From: Ruegeria atlantica
Lineage (GTDB): Bacteria; Pseudomonadota; Alphaproteobacteria; Rhodobacterales; Rhodobacteraceae
Direction: 5' to 3'
NCBI GenBank assembly: GCA_013032095.1
Contig: WQBJ01000032.1
Span: 1-40,607, forward strand
DNA length: 40,607 nt
In this document: positions 16,185 to 24,031 of the stretch, in pieces
Layout of the letters: each line of letters opens with the position of its first letter
Position numbering within the stretch: the stretch's first letter is position 1
Notes under the pieces: generated by a model
The model's database searches: none
What the model was told of the DNA's origin: nothing
The model's input: the letters and a program-made list of their open reading frames with translations, nothing else
Made by a program: the position numbers and the translations under genes

Positions 16185-17108
16185 TTAATCTGAAGCCAGA
16201 TCATTTTTGCATGCACGTGCAAGAAGCTCGGTAAAGGTCTTGACCACCAGATTTGGCTCCTCGCCGCGCTTGCGGACGAGCGTGATCTGAGACTTCTGAT
16301 CGAACCGACCATTCCCGACGGCGCGCATCCGGCCCGGGCGGACCCAAATATCCGCCAACCCTTCGGGAAGATATCCGATGAACTTACCCGTCAACACCAA
16401 CATGGCAACGCCTTCGATCTGGTGTGCCATGGCCGTAGAGCGCAAACCACGTGAAACCGGCGCAACTCTGCCTTCATTCAGATAGGCACGGTTACAGAAG
16501 TTTGCCTTGGGCAGCAGATCCTCGACATCGGCTTCCGTTTCTGCCTCGAACAACGGATGACCTTGCCCACAGTAAAGGCTGATCCTTTCCGTTTTTAAGG
16601 GTTCATAAATCAGCCCCGGCTTTTCGTTGTGAAACACGCCGATACCCAAAGCGATGTGTCCGTCTTGCACGCCAATCTCTATGTCCCCTGGCGCTATTGA
16701 ATGCAGTTCGATGATCACATCCGGTGCGATACGGGCAAACTCCGATAAGGCTGGCGTAATCGGAGCGCTATCATTGAAGACCCAGTTGTCGATCGCGGCT
16801 ATCGACAATCGCCCGACCAGCTTACCGCGTGTCCCGTCTACGGTTTCGCCAAACTGATCCAGCGCCGCAAACAGTTTACGAGAGGCCGCGTAGACGATTT
16901 CACCTTTGTCTGTCAGACGAAATCCCTTGCGCCCCCGTTCGCACAACCGCATGCCCAGACGCGTTTCAAGATCAGATATCTGCCGCGAAATTGTTGACGC
17001 GGACACGTTCAATATCACCTGCGCCGCCGAGAAGCCGCGGGCTTCAACAACGATCGAAAAGACGTGAAGCAGGTGAATGTCAGCTTTGGAAAGAGATGGT
17101 GGCAGCAT
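16185..17108 (-). CDS. LysR-family transcriptional regulator
   Basis: A 307-residue LysR regulator. The HTH lies in GFSAAQVILNVSASTISRQI with wing LETRLGMRLCERGRKGF, and the effector domain extends to the C-terminus with the GKFIGYLPEGLA turn. It is divergent from the deiminase/amidohydrolase/binding-protein operon. The 117 bases between them hold a near-perfect palindrome at 17122-17137, so it is the likely regulator of that operon and of itself, probably sensing the guanidino substrate or a product. The start ATG is at 17108. Confidence 0.92.
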   Translation of the reverse strand: MLPPSLSKADIHLLHVFSIVVEARGFSAAQVILNVSASTISRQISDLETRLGMRLCERGRKGFRLTDKGEIVYAASRKLFAALDQFGETVDGTRGKLVGRLSIAAIDNWVFNDSAPITPALSEFARIAPDVIIELHSIAPGDIEIGVQDGHIALGIGVFHNEKPGLIYEPLKTERISLYCGQGHPLFEAETEADVEDLLPKANFCNRAYLNEGRVAPVSRGLRSTAMAHQIEGVAMLVLTGKFIGYLPEGLADIWVRPGRMRAVGNGRFDQKSQITLVRKRGEEPNLVVKTFTELLARACKNDLASD

Positions 17109-17121
17109 AGGCCGATTTTAC

Positions 17122-17137
17122 TTGCATATTTATGCAA
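17122..17137. promoter_or_regulatory. palindromic LysR operator candidate
   Basis: TTGCATA-TT-TATGCAA is a 16-base dyad with perfect 7-base arms. It begins 14 bases upstream of the LysR start and lies about 90 bases before the deiminase-family start. Its T-rich/A-rich dyad shape and placement suit a LysR autoregulation and activation site. Confidence 0.55.
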
Positions 17138-17225
17138 ATGAAATCTCTTACTTTGTAATTTTCTAAATGTAATTGCCGTGCCACGCTCTGCCGAAATGAC
17201 GTCTTCAAATAGAGGGACTGGCAAT

Positions 17226-18119
17226 ATGGCTTTGAACGGTGAGCGCGCGCCCAAATGGGGCATCAACAACGATTACTCAAGACTTACGGATGTTTTGCTG
17301 GGCCGGCCCGAGTACTTCAAATGGGTCGAAGCCGGACCCCTGATCGGGCGGACACTGGCCAACGCGCACAAGACCGGCGTGACCTTCGACCTGCAACGGG
17401 CGATGGCGCAACATGCTGAAATGGTGTCTATCTATGAAGAGAACGGGGTGAACTGCCATTTTCTTGACAGCGACCCGGTCCTGCATCGCAATTTTTTTGC
17501 CCGCGACAGTTCTGCCATGACGCCCTGGGGCGCTTTGATCTGTCACATGCAACTAAAGTGTCGGCGGGCAGATTACGTCACCGCGATCAAGTTCTACCAG
17601 GACAACAATATCCCCATTTGGAAATTCGCGACAGCCGGTCACTTTGAAGGCGGCGATTTCAATATCATCGAACCCGGGCGCGTTCTGATCGGTTATTGTG
17701 GTGAACGATCCGAACAGGAGGGCTCGGAACAAGTGGCTGAGTTCGTTCGGTCTGAGGGATGGGAGGCCGTCGTCGCCCCAATCAGCCGCGAATTTGTCCA
17801 TATGGACGGGCTGATTGTGCCCCTGGCCGAGAAACTCGCCGTGGCCTGCATCGACGCAATGGAGCCGTGGCTGGTGGATGTCATCAAGGGTTGGGGCATC
17901 AAAATCGTCGATGTGGAATACCGTGAGGCCAAGAACCTTGGGGTCAATCTGGTGGCCCTGGGCGACAACAAGGTGCTGTCGATGGCCGGGGCAACGAATC
18001 TGAATGCCAAAATGCGCGCCCTCGGCTTCGAGGTCTATGACCCCGATATGTCGATGTTCACCCTAGGCGGTGGCGGCGTTCATTGCCTGTGCCAGGCCCT
18101 GCACCGTGAGGCCGCATGA
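17226..18119 (+). CDS. guanidino-group-modifying enzyme (arginine deiminase / DDAH / amidinotransferase superfamily)
   Basis: A 297-residue pentein-fold enzyme. All catalytic positions of the superfamily are visible: ARDSS (Arg93, Asp94), EGGD (141-144), the general base in HMD (His192, Asp194) and the nucleophile Cys287 in GGGGVHC. Members hydrolyse or transfer the amidino group of arginine-like compounds. The length matches deiminases or dimethylarginine dimethylaminohydrolases rather than the longer arginine deiminases. The ATG at 17226 is preferred because AGAGGGA precedes it; GTG at 17178 would add 16 residues. It is first of three genes with ATGA overlaps. Followed by a carbamoyl-amidohydrolase, deimination of a guanidino acid to a ureido acid is the likely step. 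The exact substrate is unknown. Confidence 0.8.
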   Translation: MALNGERAPKWGINNDYSRLTDVLLGRPEYFKWVEAGPLIGRTLANAHKTGVTFDLQRAMAQHAEMVSIYEENGVNCHFLDSDPVLHRNFFARDSSAMTPWGALICHMQLKCRRADYVTAIKFYQDNNIPIWKFATAGHFEGGDFNIIEPGRVLIGYCGERSEQEGSEQVAEFVRSEGWEAVVAPISREFVHMDGLIVPLAEKLAVACIDAMEPWLVDVIKGWGIKIVDVEYREAKNLGVNLVALGDNKVLSMAGATNLNAKMRALGFEVYDPDMSMFTLGGGGVHCLCQALHREAA

Positions 18120-19423
18120 CCCGGGGTCTGCGCATAAACGGTGACCGCTTATGGCAAAGCCTTTTGGATATGAGCCAGATCGGAGCGTTGCCCGGTGGCG
18201 GGTGCAGACGCTTGGCTCTGTCCGATGAAGACCGGCAGGCCCGCGATGTCTTTCGCCAGATGTGCCTTGATGCCGGGTGCGACGTCCATATTGACCGGTT
18301 GGGCAATATGTTCGCACGCAGACCCGGGCGCAATCCCGACCTGCCGCCCGTCGCAATCGGAAGCCATCTCGACACGCAACCGCATGGCGGGCGTTTCGAT
18401 GGTGTTTACGGCGTTCTGGCAGGGCTGGAGATCGTCCGCATTCTCAACGACCACAACATCGAAACTGATGCCCCGATAGAAATCGTCAACTGGACCAACG
18501 AGGAGGGCGCGCGTTTTGCCCCCGCGATGCTGTGTTCGGGGGTTTACGCGGGGCTTTTCGATTTGGATTTCGCGCTGAGCCGGACAGATGCGGACGGGCT
18601 TCGGGTGGACGAAGAACTGGCGCGGATCGGCTACGAAGGTGACACGCCTTGCGGAAAGCACCAGATTGGTGCGTTCCTCGAGGCCCACATCGAACAGGGC
18701 CCTCTGCTGGAACAGCATGACGAGGTCATCGGCGTAGTCACCGGTGGACAGGGGCAACGCTGGTACGACGTGACCGTGACCGGCCGTGACGCACATTCCG
18801 GTTCAACCCCGATGTCCGGTCGCAGCGACGCACTTGTTGCCGCGGCGCACCTGGTTACCGCGGTTCAGGATATTGCGCTTGCACATGGTCCGGACGGGGT
18901 TGGCACCGTGGGAGAGCTGCATGTCTCCCCCAACGCCCGAAACACGATCCCGGGCGAGATTCAGTTCACAATCGACTTTCGCCACCCCGACGACCGGGTG
19001 CTGAGCGAAATGGATACCGCCATTCGATTTGCCGCGTCACAGGAAAAGGTGGTTCAGGTCGCCTTGGATATGATCTGGCACAATCCACCTGTGCAGTTCG
19101 ACACACGCTGTATCGACGCCATCGACAAGGCCACTCGTGATCTGAGCTATCCCTATCGCTACATGGTTTCTGGTGCAGGTCATGACACCTGCCAGCTTGC
19201 GCGCAAGGTCCCGGCCGCCATGGTTTTCGTGCCTTGCCGCGACGGGCTTAGCCACAACGAAGCAGAGTGGGCCGAGCCCGAGCACCTGGTCGCAGGAGCC
19301 AACGTTCTCTTGCAGGCGGCGATTGATTTGTCCCGACAGGTTGCACCAGAGGCGCGTCCGATCCGTCAAAGCCTTAATACGACTGGGAAATCCCACACAT
19401 ACGATAAGGAGCTATCCCGATGA
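18116..19423 (+). CDS. M20-family N-carbamoyl amino acid amidohydrolase
   Basis: A 435-residue Zn-dependent amidase of the hydantoinase/carbamoylase subfamily (allantoate amidohydrolase, beta-ureidopropionase, N-carbamoyl-L-amino acid hydrolase). The metal ligands are visible: His84 in GSHLDT, Asp95 in GGRFDG, Glu129/Glu130 in NEEGARF, His191 in EAHIEQGP and His380 in GLSHNEAEW. The dimerisation lid domain starts at DVTVTGRDAHSGSTP. It overlaps the deiminase-family gene by ATGA and the binding-protein gene by ATGA. It would split the ureido group left after deimination into amine, CO2 and ammonia. Assignment to one of the named activities is not possible from sequence alone. Confidence 0.87.
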   Translation: MTRGLRINGDRLWQSLLDMSQIGALPGGGCRRLALSDEDRQARDVFRQMCLDAGCDVHIDRLGNMFARRPGRNPDLPPVAIGSHLDTQPHGGRFDGVYGVLAGLEIVRILNDHNIETDAPIEIVNWTNEEGARFAPAMLCSGVYAGLFDLDFALSRTDADGLRVDEELARIGYEGDTPCGKHQIGAFLEAHIEQGPLLEQHDEVIGVVTGGQGQRWYDVTVTGRDAHSGSTPMSGRSDALVAAAHLVTAVQDIALAHGPDGVGTVGELHVSPNARNTIPGEIQFTIDFRHPDDRVLSEMDTAIRFAASQEKVVQVALDMIWHNPPVQFDTRCIDAIDKATRDLSYPYRYMVSGAGHDTCQLARKVPAAMVFVPCRDGLSHNEAEWAEPEHLVAGANVLLQAAIDLSRQVAPEARPIRQSLNTTGKSHTYDKELSR

Positions 19424-20370
19424 ATATCTTCAAGAAATTGGCCGCGGCGGCCCTGGCAACGTCGGTTGGACATACGGCTATGGCGCAGGAGATTGTGATT
19501 GGGGTGCCCAATTGGGCGTCCGCCCGTGGAACTGCACACATTCTGAAGGTCGCGCTAGAGGATAATCTTGGCATTTCGGTGGAGTTGCAGAATGGCACGA
19601 ACCCGATCATCTTCGAAGCCATGGATTCCGGTTCGATGCATGTGCACCCAGAGGTTTGGTTGCCAAACCAACAGAATCTGCACGACACCTTTGTCCTTGA
19701 GAAAAAAAGCGTGAGATTCAATCCAAATTCGGTTTTGTCCGATCAAAGAATCTGCGTCACCAAAGACACGCAGGAGCGCACCGGCATTAGCGCGCTGAGC
19801 GATCTGACTGATCCGGTAATGGCCGCGCATTTCGATGCCGACGGGGACGGACTCGGAGAGATGTGGATTGGTGGGATCGGATGGGCCTCGACAAATGTAG
19901 AAAAGATCAGGGCGAGGTCCTACGGCTATTCCGAAACCATGACCTTGGTGGAAATGGACGAGGCGCTCGCCCTTGCGCAGGTTGATAACGCGGTCGCACA
20001 ACACCAAAATATTGTATTCTATTGCTACACGCCCCATCACATGTTTTCCCTTTATGATCTGGTCCCTCTGAGCGAACCTGCTTATGACAGTGCTCAGTGG
20101 GAAGTATTCCAACCCACGGACGATCCGGACTGGCTGGAAAAATCGTCAACGCCAACTGCCTGGGATGCTGCCCGGCTACACATATTTTATGCGGCTGAAT
20201 TGGAAGAAACACAGCCTCTGGCAGCTTCAATGCTCTCCAAAGTCAAGTTGACCACGGATCAGATCAACGCCCTGGTATATGCGTTGTCAGTCGATGGCAC
20301 AGATCCTGATGATTATGCGCGCCAGTGGATCGCTGAAAACCCTGATATAGTACTGTCCTGGTTTGAATAG
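19420..20370 (+). CDS. ABC transporter substrate-binding protein, glycine betaine (OpuAC/ProX) type
   Basis: A 316-residue periplasmic binding protein. The first 22 residues (MNIFKKLAAAALATSVGHTA then MA) are a Sec signal cleaved before QE. The mature start EIVIGVPNWASARGTAHILK and the closing segments LTTDQINALVYALSVDG and ARQWIAENPD are typical of the OpuAC domain, which cages cationic groups with aromatic residues. It is the last gene of the operon and starts inside the stop of the amidohydrolase gene. No permease or ATPase gene lies next to it, so those parts must be encoded elsewhere. Its ligand may be a guanidino or betaine-like compound, since its neighbours act on guanidino and ureido groups. 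Confidence 0.87.
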   Translation: MNIFKKLAAAALATSVGHTAMAQEIVIGVPNWASARGTAHILKVALEDNLGISVELQNGTNPIIFEAMDSGSMHVHPEVWLPNQQNLHDTFVLEKKSVRFNPNSVLSDQRICVTKDTQERTGISALSDLTDPVMAAHFDADGDGLGEMWIGGIGWASTNVEKIRARSYGYSETMTLVEMDEALALAQVDNAVAQHQNIVFYCYTPHHMFSLYDLVPLSEPAYDSAQWEVFQPTDDPDWLEKSSTPTAWDAARLHIFYAAELEETQPLAASMLSKVKLTTDQINALVYALSVDGTDPDDYARQWIAENPDIVLSWFE

Positions 20371-20411
20371 GATGGGCGGCAGATTTGTCCCGGTGCAACG
20401 GCGGCTATCGG

Positions 20412-20450
20412 GGGGGTAGATTCCGGTACGGGGCAGGATAGTATCACAAG
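20412..20450 (-). repeat. inverted 39-base copy of the fragment at 22005-22043
   Basis: These 39 bases match the reverse complement of 22005-22043 with 37 identities. On the minus strand both encode C(A/D)TILPRTGIYP, so they are pieces of the same lost gene in opposite orientation. The two copies flank the GNAT and LAS-peptidase genes. Confidence 0.7.
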
Positions 20451-20504
20451 CCTTGGCAATTCTGCGTCGCGGAAAATGTCGGCAGTGAGCCCAAACCTTC
20501 ATAC

Positions 20505-20951
20505 TCAAGACTTCAGTTGATATGTGACCCAATTGCTCTTCACTGCATGCCGATCATAAACTGCTCTAGCCCTGTAATTGGTTTCGGAGGTCATCCAACG
20601 CACGACGTCCCAGCCCTGCTCCTTGGCAAAGTCGCCTACTGTTTGGATCATCAAGTCGACTATGCCCTGTCCTCGCGCAGAGGGAGACACAAACATATCA
20701 TCAATGTAGGCTCCTACGGTTGCAGGCATAGGTCGTTCGTATGATCGGAAGTGAACGAAACCAATGAGTTGCTGGTTATCACCCTCAACGACGAAGCACC
20801 GGGTTTGAGCGTTTGGGTCGTTTATCCACCCCCATACCCTGTTCCTCATTTCTGCGGTCTGCTCTTCTCCGCCGAAACGGCAATATGCATCGAACAGAGC
20901 ATCCCATCCTTCCCGATCTTTCTGCGCTGCTTGCCTAATCGTATCTACCAT
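20505..20951 (-). CDS. GNAT-family N-acetyltransferase
   Basis: A 148-residue acetyltransferase. The acetyl-CoA binding motif A is seen as YIDDMFVSPSARGQGIVDLM, with the R/Q-x-x-G-x-G/A core as ARGQGI, and motif B as TSETNYRARAVYDR. The ATG at 20951 starts the fold normally (MVDTIRQAAQKDREGW); the reading frame extends upstream but would add an unrelated 30 residues. It stands alone on the minus strand, facing the peptidase gene. The acceptor substrate cannot be predicted. Confidence 0.85.
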   Translation of the reverse strand: MVDTIRQAAQKDREGWDALFDAYCRFGGEEQTAEMRNRVWGWINDPNAQTRCFVVEGDNQQLIGFVHFRSYERPMPATVGAYIDDMFVSPSARGQGIVDLMIQTVGDFAKEQGWDVVRWMTSETNYRARAVYDRHAVKSNWVTYQLKS

Positions 20952-21094
20952 CAGAAATCCAAATATTTGCCCAAAATCAGTTTGGAGTATTCTGGATATG
21001 ATGACGATTTCGTCAATCACGAAAGGCGGCAGTGAACCCAAATTGTTAACTGCACATCGTTGATTTCTGTCTCAGATTCGACCACCAATCAACC

Positions 21095-21841
21095 ATGTTT
21101 CGTTACCTTTTGCACTTTGCCGTCATCGTCATTCTCACTTTGCTCACTCAGGTGGGCGGCATCGCTTGGCTATTAGCCCTAGCGTTCCGAAGGACACTGT
21201 TGGCATTCGCCGTGATCTACATTGCCCTTTCAGTTGCTACTGTTTGGGTTGCGCCAAGTTTTGGAAGGGTTGCGCTGAGCTGTTTTGAACGTGGGCCTCT
21301 GGCAATGCAAAGTTGGATGTACTGCGCGCTCAACCGCAACTATGTGACGCCCGAACTCGCCGAGGTTCTCTTGGATACAGCCGAAGAGGTGGAACAACGC
21401 TATCCGGGCACAACAACCCTCGTTTTGGACGCAAACTTTCCGTTTTTCGATGGTTTTCCGCTACTTCCCCACCTCTCGCACGATGACGGAGAAAAAGCTG
21501 ACTTGGCCTTTTATTATGCCGATGCGTCAGGGTACTTGCCAGGAGAAGTTCGATCTCCAATCGGGTACTTCGCATTCGAGCAAGGCCCAACGCACTGCCA
21601 GCCAACTTGGCCAACGCTTCGGTGGGATTTTGATGCACTCCAATCGCTTTGGCGAGATTACGATCTTGAGTCGGAACGCAATCGTGCTGTTCTCGAAGTG
21701 CTATCTACCGACCCACGAGTAGGCAGGATCTTCGTTGAACCACATCTCGTAGAGAGCCTAGACGCTGGAAGCGACCGCATCGGATTTCAGGGGTGCCGCG
21801 CTGCTCGCCATGACGATCATATTCACATGCAGCTTCGCTGA
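21095..21841 (+). CDS. membrane-anchored LAS-type metallopeptidase-like protein
   Basis: A 248-residue protein with two N-terminal hydrophobic helices (LLHFAVIVILTLLTQVGGIA and LAFAVIYIALSVATVWVA). They are followed by an extracytoplasmic domain resembling murein endopeptidases of the LAS group (MepA / D-Ala-D-Ala peptidase type). The Zn-binding pattern is seen as HLSHDDGEKADL (H-x2-H..D) and the C-terminal HDDHIHMQL, close to the H-D-H-x-H-x-x-L end of MepA. A Cys pair (CQPTW and GCRAARH) may form a disulfide. The likely role is peptidoglycan trimming at the inner-membrane surface. It is unlinked to other cell-wall genes and sits between two inverted gene fragments. Confidence 0.7.
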   Translation: MFRYLLHFAVIVILTLLTQVGGIAWLLALAFRRTLLAFAVIYIALSVATVWVAPSFGRVALSCFERGPLAMQSWMYCALNRNYVTPELAEVLLDTAEEVEQRYPGTTTLVLDANFPFFDGFPLLPHLSHDDGEKADLAFYYADASGYLPGEVRSPIGYFAFEQGPTHCQPTWPTLRWDFDALQSLWRDYDLESERNRAVLEVLSTDPRVGRIFVEPHLVESLDAGSDRIGFQGCRAARHDDHIHMQLR

Positions 21842-21973
21842 AAGTCTTTTGGCAACCAGCATACGGCGGCTTTGTCCGCACAGCCGACCTTTGCCGTCTC
21901 AATTGAACGAGCAATTGTTTGCGACAAATTCCGCGCCAGCAAAATCAAGGAATTGTAAGATTAAAATCTGAGG

Positions 21974-22159
21974 GGGTTCAACTGGTACGCCGTCGCCAAC
22001 TTTTCTTGTGCTACGATCCTGCCCCGTACCGGAATCTACCCCCATCTGGCCGAAGCTGAAAGGGCAGGGGGGATGGTGACGCTGACCGCGCCCTCACGGT
22101 TCATGGCGGATTACATTGCGCAAAAATGGACCGGGCGATTGCTGGCGGCCGGCCTATAG
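21974..22159 (+). pseudogene. DnaA-N-like domain C-terminal remnant
   Basis: A start-less frame reads GFNWYAVANFSCATILPRTG, IYPHLAEAERAGG, MVTLTAPSRFMADYIAQKW and TGRLLAAGL, then stops at 22157-22159. The TL.AP.RF.ADYI..K pattern resembles the closing strand and helix of the DnaA N-terminal domain, which also ends some plasmid or phage replication proteins. A 39-base part of it (22005-22043) is repeated inverted at 20412-20450. It is probably a relic of a replication-type gene; the family call is tentative. Confidence 0.45.
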
Positions 22160-22568
22160 GGGGCAAGCAGAGGTCACTAAGAGAGGTGTGAACGAGAAGT
22201 TCTTTGCCTGAGCCAAGCCTTATTTTGGAATGTTCATGTTAATTGCATGAAATCACACCAGGCGCCAATCAGGCGGAGAGTTTTGCAAATACCTTATAGA
22301 GCCACCAGCCCTGAAAGATGAGTGTAATCATTGAGGCCCACTTTCGACCTGAAAGGATGTGGGCCCATGTCTATCAGGAAGCACTTCAAATCAATCAGTA
22401 TCGTCGCAATGTTGGCGATTTTAATCTGTCGAGCAGTGGTTGGGTTCAGCGCACCCTTACTGCATTGGTGCGCAGGTTCATGCGGAGCTAAAAATGCTCT
22501 TCGTCGCGCTGGTAGCTTTTGGCGGGCGGGACTGGTTGAATTTGGTTTTAACCCCAGCAAGACGACGC
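22160..22568. other. region without a firm gene; one hairpin and a weak small ORF
   Basis: GGCCCAC (22335-22341) and GTGGGCC (22359-22365) pair around an inner TTTC/GAAA stem. AAAGGA in that hairpin precedes an ATG at 22367. That start opens a 73-codon frame (to 22588) with a hydrophobic N-terminus (SISIVAMLAILICRAVV) that overlaps the 3' end of the HTH gene. I do not regard it as a proven gene. Another frame at about 22440-22520 reads GSAHPYCIGAQVHAELKM, faintly like a cytochrome P450 haem loop. Confidence 0.3.
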
Positions 22569-23198
22569 TTAATCCTCGGATCGGGTAGGGTCCGCGTCGA
22601 AGGGTTTTGTAAAGTCACCAAACCCGTGAAGCGTTTTAAGATCCGGGTTTTTGGAAAGCAGCTCTTTGAAGGGCACTTTCAATTTCAAATCATACCGGGC
22701 GTAAAGATCGGGCCAAATATCTTCTGGCGGAACCCTCAGATACTCGGCCACCCGTTTGCGAGCATCGTCATTGAAATTGCCGTAGATCGCGGATGTGAGC
22801 GTGCTGTAAGGAATATCTAACAATTCCGCCAACTCTCGAACATTCGTGTCAAAGTCCGCAAGAATCGAACGTACTTTGTCTTTTGGCGACAAGGCTTCAA
22901 ACTCATCTTCCGACATCTCCATCCGGCGCTTGAGTTTGGAGTAACCGCCCTTTTGCCGAATTTTTGGTGTCATGAAAACCGGGTCCCAGACCTCGTAGGG
23001 ATCAAGTCCGAGAACTTCTGCAACTTTTTTCCGCAATTCGATGGCTTTGGGGCCAACGCCATTGGTACATTTCACCGCCACAGACAGCTTTTCAGGCCGC
23101 TCCCCCAGTTGCTCACCGAGGGCGCGTAGCGTCAGCCCATGCTGCTTCAACGCCGCACGGATAACCTCGGAAGGGCGTTTTATTGGGTCGTCAGCCAT
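22569..23198 (-). CDS. tandem Ner/Nlp-like helix-turn-helix DNA-binding protein
   Basis: A 209-residue protein made of two related DNA-binding domains. The first (about 10-70) reads VIRAALKQHGLTLRALGEQL and ends VAEVLGLDPYEVW. The second (about 107-170) reads VRSILADFDTNVRELAELL and ends VAEYLRVPPEDIWPDLYARY. The VA..L...P..IWP ending is typical of the Ner repressor of phage Mu and the Nlp family. The ATG at 23198 is chosen because GGAG lies 8 bases upstream. A small acidic protein is encoded just upstream on the same strand. It could be a phage-derived regulator; the two domains probably read two half-sites. Its target is unknown. Confidence 0.75.
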   Translation of the reverse strand: MADDPIKRPSEVIRAALKQHGLTLRALGEQLGERPEKLSVAVKCTNGVGPKAIELRKKVAEVLGLDPYEVWDPVFMTPKIRQKGGYSKLKRRMEMSEDEFEALSPKDKVRSILADFDTNVRELAELLDIPYSTLTSAIYGNFNDDARKRVAEYLRVPPEDIWPDLYARYDLKLKVPFKELLSKNPDLKTLHGFGDFTKPFDADPTRSED

Positions 23199-23285
23199 GA
23201 AATTGCTCCGGTCAGCTCGCTGACTGCATACGATAGGCAGCTTGAAAGTCAACAAACACGGGCTGCTTTTTATGCGGACAACCAA

Positions 23286-23507
23286 TCACGCAAAGTGCGT
23301 TTCATCCAATATCGATGGCTCGTAGTCGCCAGATAACTCCGACAAAATATCTTCAATTATCTCTTGGACCTCTTCATACGCTTCATCCAGCTCTTGATAT
23401 GTTGGAGCGTCGCCTAGGGAAATCGCTTCTCGCATACCCCGCAAAATATCAGTGCGAAAACTCAACCATGTCTCGATGTCCCGATTTGAAGAACCACCCC
23501 CGTACAT
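23286..23507 (-). CDS. small acidic hypothetical protein
   Basis: A 73-residue protein, rich in Glu and Asp and predicted mostly helical (QELDEAYEEVQEIIEDILSE). AGGGAG lies 7 bases before the ATG at 23507, which supports translation. It ends about 90 bases before the tandem-HTH gene on the same strand, so the two may be co-transcribed. A small acidic partner beside a DNA-binding protein could be an antitoxin-like or DNA-mimic protein, but nothing in the sequence proves it. Confidence 0.5.
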   Translation of the reverse strand: MYGGGSSNRDIETWLSFRTDILRGMREAISLGDAPTYQELDEAYEEVQEIIEDILSELSGDYEPSILDETHFA

Positions 23508-23856
23508 TCCGCGCTCCCTTGCGGTCAGCAGCGGCTATGGCGGGTTTCGTCGCCGGGATTTTTGGAAAATTTATCGTTCATTCCGGAGCCCGTTAGTCAT
23601 CCTCACTCAAATGCCGGCCCTCACGGAAAATGGGCCGCATTTCGCAGATTCCTTCAAGTGTTCTGAGGGAACCTTGAGCCTCAATCCCGTGTTCAATCTG
23701 ATCAACCCTTGCGGGACGCCGCTAAACTCATTCGCGTCAGCAGTGCATTGCGAAGTTATTCACAGTTTGACTACCTCCATATGTTGAATGCGAGTTCCGT
23801 TTGGCTCCATGTTTTTGGACAAGACCGAACTGCCTTCCATCCCGCAAAGACATCGT

Positions 23857-23882
23857 ATCCCGCCGATTAAGGCGGGATTTTA
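23857..23882 (+). terminator. rho-independent terminator-like hairpin
   Basis: ATCCCGCC-GATTAA-GGCGGGAT forms a perfect 8-base stem with a 6-base loop followed by TTT. On the plus strand it could stop read-through before the IS110 remnant and the defence operon. No plus-strand gene directly precedes it. Confidence 0.5.
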
Positions 23883-23884
23883 GA

Positions 23885-24031
23885 TCAGGTAGTGACCTCC
23901 TTCGTCCAAAGGAACTCTTCCCCGGTCTTCCAGAGTCTCAGCATCAATATAAAGACAGCCAGCTTACGGGTGGTTGCGACAACGACCTTCTTGAAGCAGC
24001 GCCTCGCCACCAACCTGAAAGCCCAAGCCTT
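23885..24031 (-). mobile_element. IS110-family transposase C-terminal remnant
   Basis: The minus strand reads KAWAFRLVARRCFKKVVVAT, then TRKLAVFILMLRLWKTGEEF and ends at a stop at 23885-23887. The pattern G.K...VA.ARKLAV....W.TGE.F is the tail of IS110-family transposases. The frame is interrupted by a stop just upstream, so only this end survives. It is a different segment and a different lineage from the remnants at 5780 and 14300. Confidence 0.6.

Noticed and set aside
22367..22588. 73-codon ORF with a hydrophobic N-terminus after a hairpin
   Set aside because: A ribosome binding site is present, but the C-terminal part looks random and the region may instead be a gene relic; kept only as a note.
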